64,000 bases of DNA from JAHFUI01 sp039931615 (lineage in GTDB: Bacteria > Acidobacteriota > Vicinamibacteria > Vicinamibacterales > CAVVIG01): assembly GCA_039931615.1 (NCBI GenBank), contig JBDTRR010000012.1, positions 1-64,000 on the forward strand, in the 5' to 3' direction. Both the position numbers and the translations under genes were made by a program. Below the pieces are notes generated by a model. That model saw only the letters and a program-made list of their open reading frames with translations. It was not told the DNA's origin and searched no databases. Of this stretch, positions 60,959 to 64,000 are shown one piece after another (within the stretch, counting starts at the first letter, position 1; the number at the start of each line of letters is the position of its first letter).

Positions 60959-61653
60959 CGCGGCGACAGGGTGTTGACGGCGGCGAGCGCGGCCGCCTTG
61001 AGCTGGCGCGTTGCGCCCTCCGGATCCCGGCCGGCCTGGCCCGTCGGGGAGAAGATCGCCGCCCCGGCGACGACAATCCGCGCGCCGGCGGCGACGACCG
61101 GGCCGACCGTCCGCAGGTCGATGCCGCCGTCGATCTCGACCGGCGCCGGGTTCCCCTCCCGATCGAGCAGCGCCCGCACCGCGCGAATCTTCGCCTCGCT
61201 GCTCGGGATGAACCGCTGGCCGCTGAACCCGGGGTTGACCGACATCACCAGAACGTAGTCGACATCGCCGGCGATCAGCTCGATCGCGCCGACCGGCGTC
61301 GCCGGGTTGATCACGACGCCGGCCTTGACGCCGAGCGCCTTGATCGCATGGACGGTGCGGTGCAGATGCGGCAGCACCTCGACATGGACCGAGATCATCG
61401 CCGCGCCGGCCTCCGCGAACGCCTCGATGAAGCGATCGGGATCGGTGATCATCAGGTGGACGTCGAGCGGCACCGTCGCCACCCGCTTGATCGCCCGGAC
61501 CACCGGCGGCCCGAGGGTGAGGTTGGGCACGAAATGCCCGTCCATCACGTCGAGATGAATCAGATCGGCGCCGCCGCGCTCGGCGGCGGCGATGTCCTCG
61601 CCGAGCGCCGCGAAGTCGGCGGCGAGGATCGACGGCGCGATCAGCACGCTCAC
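60955..61653 (-). CDS. rpe: Ribulose-phosphate 3-epimerase
   Basis: 232 residues, TIM barrel. IAPSILAADFAALGEDIAA, metal/catalytic HLDVMDGHFVPNLTLGPP, DVHLMITDPDRFIEAFAEAG, VMSVNPGFSGQRFIP, IEIDGGID-type EIDGGIDLRTVGPVVAAGA. Catalyses ribulose-5-P to xylulose-5-P in the pentose phosphate pathway. Overlaps both neighbours by ATGA-type junctions, so it is in a tight operon. Confidence 0.95.
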   Translation of the reverse strand: MSVLIAPSILAADFAALGEDIAAAERGGADLIHLDVMDGHFVPNLTLGPPVVRAIKRVATVPLDVHLMITDPDRFIEAFAEAGAAMISVHVEVLPHLHRTVHAIKALGVKAGVVINPATPVGAIELIAGDVDYVLVMSVNPGFSGQRFIPSSEAKIRAVRALLDREGNPAPVEIDGGIDLRTVGPVVAAGARIVVAGAAIFSPTGQAGRDPEGATRQLKAAALAAVNTLSPR

Positions 61654-62372
61654 CGGCTCACCTCGAGCGAAATCGCCTCGTCCGGGCCAATCTGGAAGCC
61701 GGCCTGCGGGCTCTGCCGCAGCACCACCCCGGCCGGCACGCCCGGATAGGGATTGGATCCGACCACCGCCACCCGGAACCCGCGCGCCCGCAGGATCTCG
61801 GCGGCGCGATCGCCGCTGACCCCGATCAGGTCGGGCATCACGTAACTGGCGCCGCGCCCGCCGCGGTTGACCAGGACGGTCACGCTCGATCCGCCCGATT
61901 TCGCCGCCGGCTGCTGCCCGACGATGACGTCGGTGGGGTAGTCGTTGGAATGAATCTCTGACACGGCGGCCAGCGTCAGGCCGTCCTGCGCCAGGCGCAT
62001 CTGCGCCGTCCGCTCGGTTTCGCCGGTCAGCTCCGGAATGATCGACGCGCGCTGGCCGGCGCTGAGCCAGATCTTGATGCTGCGCTGCGGCCGCGCGATC
62101 GAGCCGGCGGCCGGCTCCTGGGCGAGGACGCGGCCGGCGCCGATCTTCGGATCCAGCCGCCGGAGCTCGTCGACCCGCAGCGTCAGCCCGAGCGCGCTGG
62201 CCGCGACCGTGGCGTCGTTGGCGGTCTGATTGGTGAAATCCGGGACCTTGACCTCTCGCGCGCGCAGCGCGATCCGCATCGAGGCGGCGGCGAACAGGAC
62301 GTAGGTCCCCAGCAGCGCGGCGATCAGGACGACGATTTTCCCCGCGCTCCAGACGCGCGTTCTGAGGGGCAT
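61650..62372 (-). CDS. PASTA-domain protein
   Basis: 240 residues. One N-terminal transmembrane helix (AGKIVVLIAALLGTYVLFAA) and three PASTA domains (VKVPDFTNQTANDATVAASA; IIPELTGETERTAQMRLAQD; VMPDLIGVSGDRAAEILRAR). No kinase or transpeptidase domain is attached, unlike PknB or PBP2x. Probably senses or binds peptidoglycan in the periplasm. Between rsmB and rpe, as often seen in Acidobacteriota. Confidence 0.85.
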   Translation of the reverse strand: MPLRTRVWSAGKIVVLIAALLGTYVLFAAASMRIALRAREVKVPDFTNQTANDATVAASALGLTLRVDELRRLDPKIGAGRVLAQEPAAGSIARPQRSIKIWLSAGQRASIIPELTGETERTAQMRLAQDGLTLAAVSEIHSNDYPTDVIVGQQPAAKSGGSSVTVLVNRGGRGASYVMPDLIGVSGDRAAEILRARGFRVAVVGSNPYPGVPAGVVLRQSPQAGFQIGPDEAISLEVSR

Positions 62373-62434
62373 TGGTGCGGGATCGTACTACACCTGACCG
62401 ATCGCCGAGGCAGCGGTCTCCGCCGCGCGCACCT

Positions 62435-63796
62435 TCAAGCCCGGCCGTGCCGGACCAGCACGGCGCCGAAAAACGCCTCGAGGCCGTGGACGTGCGGATA
62501 GGTGCGCAGCTGGCCGCGCTGGTTGATCAGCGCCGGCGGCACCGCGGTCGTCGCCGCCAGGGCGGAGGGCGAGAACCCGGGCGCGCCGGCCAGAAACGCC
62601 TCGACCACCGCTTCGTTCTCCTCCGGCTCGCTCGAACAGGTGGCGTAGACCAGCCGTCCGCCCGGCGCGACCGCCGCCGCGGCGTGGCGCAGCATCTCGA
62701 GCTGCGCCGCCGCCAGCGTCCGCAGATCGTCCTCGCGCCGCCGCCACTTGATGTCCGGATCGCGCCGCAGCGTGCCGAGGCCGGAGCAGGGCGCGTCGAC
62801 GAAGACGCAGTCGAACGCGGCCGCGAACGGCAGCGGCCGGAGGAGGTCGGCCTGGGCGATCCGCACGTTGGGCGCGCCGCTGGCGCCGACCGTGCGCCGC
62901 AAGAGATCAATCCGCCGATCGCGCACGTCGCACGCCACCAGCAGCCCGCGTCCCCCCATCGCCGCCGCCAGCGCCGTCGTCTTGCCGCCGGGCGCGGCGC
63001 AGGTGTCGAGCACCCGCGCGCCCGGATCGGCGCCGGCCAGCAGGGTGACGATCTGCGAGGCCTCGTCCTGGACGACGAACCAGCCGGCATCCAGGCCGCC
63101 GCCGCGAAGGGGATAGCCTTCGGAGACGATCAGCGCGTCGGGCGCGAACCGGGCGGCGTGAACGACGACGTCCTCCTTCCGCAGCCGCTCGATCAGCTCG
63201 TCCGGCGGGTTGCGAAAGGGGTTGGCGCGCAGCGTCAGCGGCGCCGGCGCGTTGTTGAACTGCAGCCACGCCTCGGCCGCAGCGAAGCCGTAGGCGTCGA
63301 GCCAGCGCGCGGCGAGCCAGGCCGGGTGCGACAGCGTGATCGACAGGTAGTCGATGGCGCGCGGGCGGTCGTGTGGATCACCGGGCCGCGGCGGCAGCGG
63401 CAGCGCATGGCGGTGGCGCGAGATGGCGCGCAGCACCGCGTTGACCAGGCCGCTGGCGCTCCGTTTTCCCACCCGTCCCGTCAGGTTGACCGCATCGTCG
63501 ACCACCGCGGCGGCCGGGACGCGGGTCAGGTGGAGGAGTTGGTAGGCGCTGAGGCGGAGGATCTCGAGCACTTCGCGATCGAGCCGCCCGGCCGGGCGTT
63601 TGGTGAAGTGCGTGATCAGGTAGTCGAGGGCGGCACGTTGGCGCTGGACGCCGATGGCGATTTCGGCGGCGAGCGCCTTGTCCCGATCGTCGCGCAGCGT
63701 CGGCCGAGCGGCGGCGAGCGCATCGGCCAGGTCGGCCCGCCCCCCTTCCACCGCGGACAGGATCTCGTAAGCCGCGACGCGGGCCCGCCCGATCAT
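62435..63796 (-). CDS. rsmB: 16S rRNA (cytosine-967-C5)-methyltransferase
   Basis: 453 residues. NusB-like N-terminal domain (about 1-150, LAAEIAIGVQRQRAALDYLI, SASGLVNAVLRAI) and a Rossmann SAM domain: VLDTCAAPGGKTTALAAAMG, DVRDRRIDLLRRTV, catalytic FVDAPCSGLGTLRRDPDIKW and second Cys LVYATCSSEPEENEAVVEAF. Methylates C967 of 16S rRNA. Overlaps the fmt stop by 4 bases, the common fmt-rsmB arrangement. Confidence 0.95.
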   Translation of the reverse strand: MIGRARVAAYEILSAVEGGRADLADALAAARPTLRDDRDKALAAEIAIGVQRQRAALDYLITHFTKRPAGRLDREVLEILRLSAYQLLHLTRVPAAAVVDDAVNLTGRVGKRSASGLVNAVLRAISRHRHALPLPPRPGDPHDRPRAIDYLSITLSHPAWLAARWLDAYGFAAAEAWLQFNNAPAPLTLRANPFRNPPDELIERLRKEDVVVHAARFAPDALIVSEGYPLRGGGLDAGWFVVQDEASQIVTLLAGADPGARVLDTCAAPGGKTTALAAAMGGRGLLVACDVRDRRIDLLRRTVGASGAPNVRIAQADLLRPLPFAAAFDCVFVDAPCSGLGTLRRDPDIKWRRREDDLRTLAAAQLEMLRHAAAAVAPGGRLVYATCSSEPEENEAVVEAFLAGAPGFSPSALAATTAVPPALINQRGQLRTYPHVHGLEAFFGAVLVRHGRA

Positions 63797-64000
63797 GGCT
63801 GCGGGGTGAGGATCCCGCCGGCGTCGAGCGGATGGCCGGCGAGGAAGTCACGCGCCGTCATCGGCCGCCGGCCCTCGGCCTGGAGCTGCGTGATGACGAG
63901 CGTCCCGCTGCCGGTGGCCAGCTCGAGGCGGTCCCCGGCGGCGTGAAGGATGGTCCCCGGCGGCGCGGGGTCGGCCGCGCCCGCCGGCTCCGCCTGCATC
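63793..64000 (-). CDS. fmt: Methionyl-tRNA formyltransferase, C-terminal part (cut by window edge)
   Basis: About 69 C-terminal residues. GDRLELATGSGTLVITQLQA and EGRRPMTARDFLAGHPLD match the end of the Fmt C-terminal barrel; position directly before rsmB supports it. The catalytic N-terminal domain lies outside the window. Confidence 0.85.
   Translation of the reverse strand, partial: MQAEPAGAADPAPPGTILHAAGDRLELATGSGTLVITQLQAEGRRPMTARDFLAGHPLDAGGILTPQP

Noticed and set aside
1..64000. CRISPR array, rRNA operon or complete insertion sequence
   Set aside because: No regularly spaced direct repeats, no rRNA sequence and no transposase reading frame were recognised. The only mobile-element gene seen is the integrase remnant at 52988.

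Overview
The window is GC-rich bacterial DNA. Large TonB-dependent receptors with an N-terminal carboxypeptidase-regulatory domain (829-3945, 32309-34648), an S9 peptidase and many exported proteins suggest Acidobacteriota, perhaps a Vicinamibacteria-like lineage. That placement is inferred from gene families only; there is no rRNA here.

The window has two parts. From the left edge to about 53.2 kb it is an accessory region rich in stress, envelope and metal-transport genes: two P-type cation ATPases (6.4-8.9 and 35.8-38.4 kb), a universal stress protein, a CBS-pair protein, an L,D-transpeptidase operon, a one-chain Nfn-like oxidoreductase, a Deg protease divergent from a zinc alcohol dehydrogenase, a MacAB-type exporter, a two-gene exported operon (44.7-47.4 kb) and a HAD phosphatase/ATPase fusion. 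Many broken genes lie between them: metallo-hydrolase, NtrC-type regulator, NapC cytochrome, heavy-metal ATPase, ATP-grasp ligase, ABC transporter and universal stress protein. Several keep both ends but lack the middle. The region stops at a tRNA-Gly gene next to an integrase C-terminal remnant, as expected for an old integrated island. From 53.3 kb to the right edge the genes look like housekeeping chromosome: S9 peptidase, phosphohexomutase, sugar nucleotidyltransferase, pgsA, BamD-like lipoprotein, sugar epimerase, thioesterase, rpe, PASTA protein, rsmB and fmt.

The main discovery is regulatory. At least nine exact GGCA-N6-TTGC elements (sigma-54 -24/-12 promoters), plus several with one mismatch, lie in the correct orientation shortly upstream of accessory genes. 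Most have, some 30-300 bp further upstream, a GGAA/TTCC-type palindrome (consensus about TGCGGAATATTCCCCA), usually as a pair about 20-25 bp apart, or a second palindrome TGCCGGAAATCCGGCA. This is the layout of NtrC-family enhancers. The only recognisable NtrC-family regulator in the window (18250-18525) lacks its AAA+ domain. I read the region as one sigma-54 stress regulon, similar in gene content (CtpF-like ATPase, Hrp1-like CBS protein, universal stress protein) to the mycobacterial DosR dormancy regulon but with different promoters. The physiological signal is unknown.
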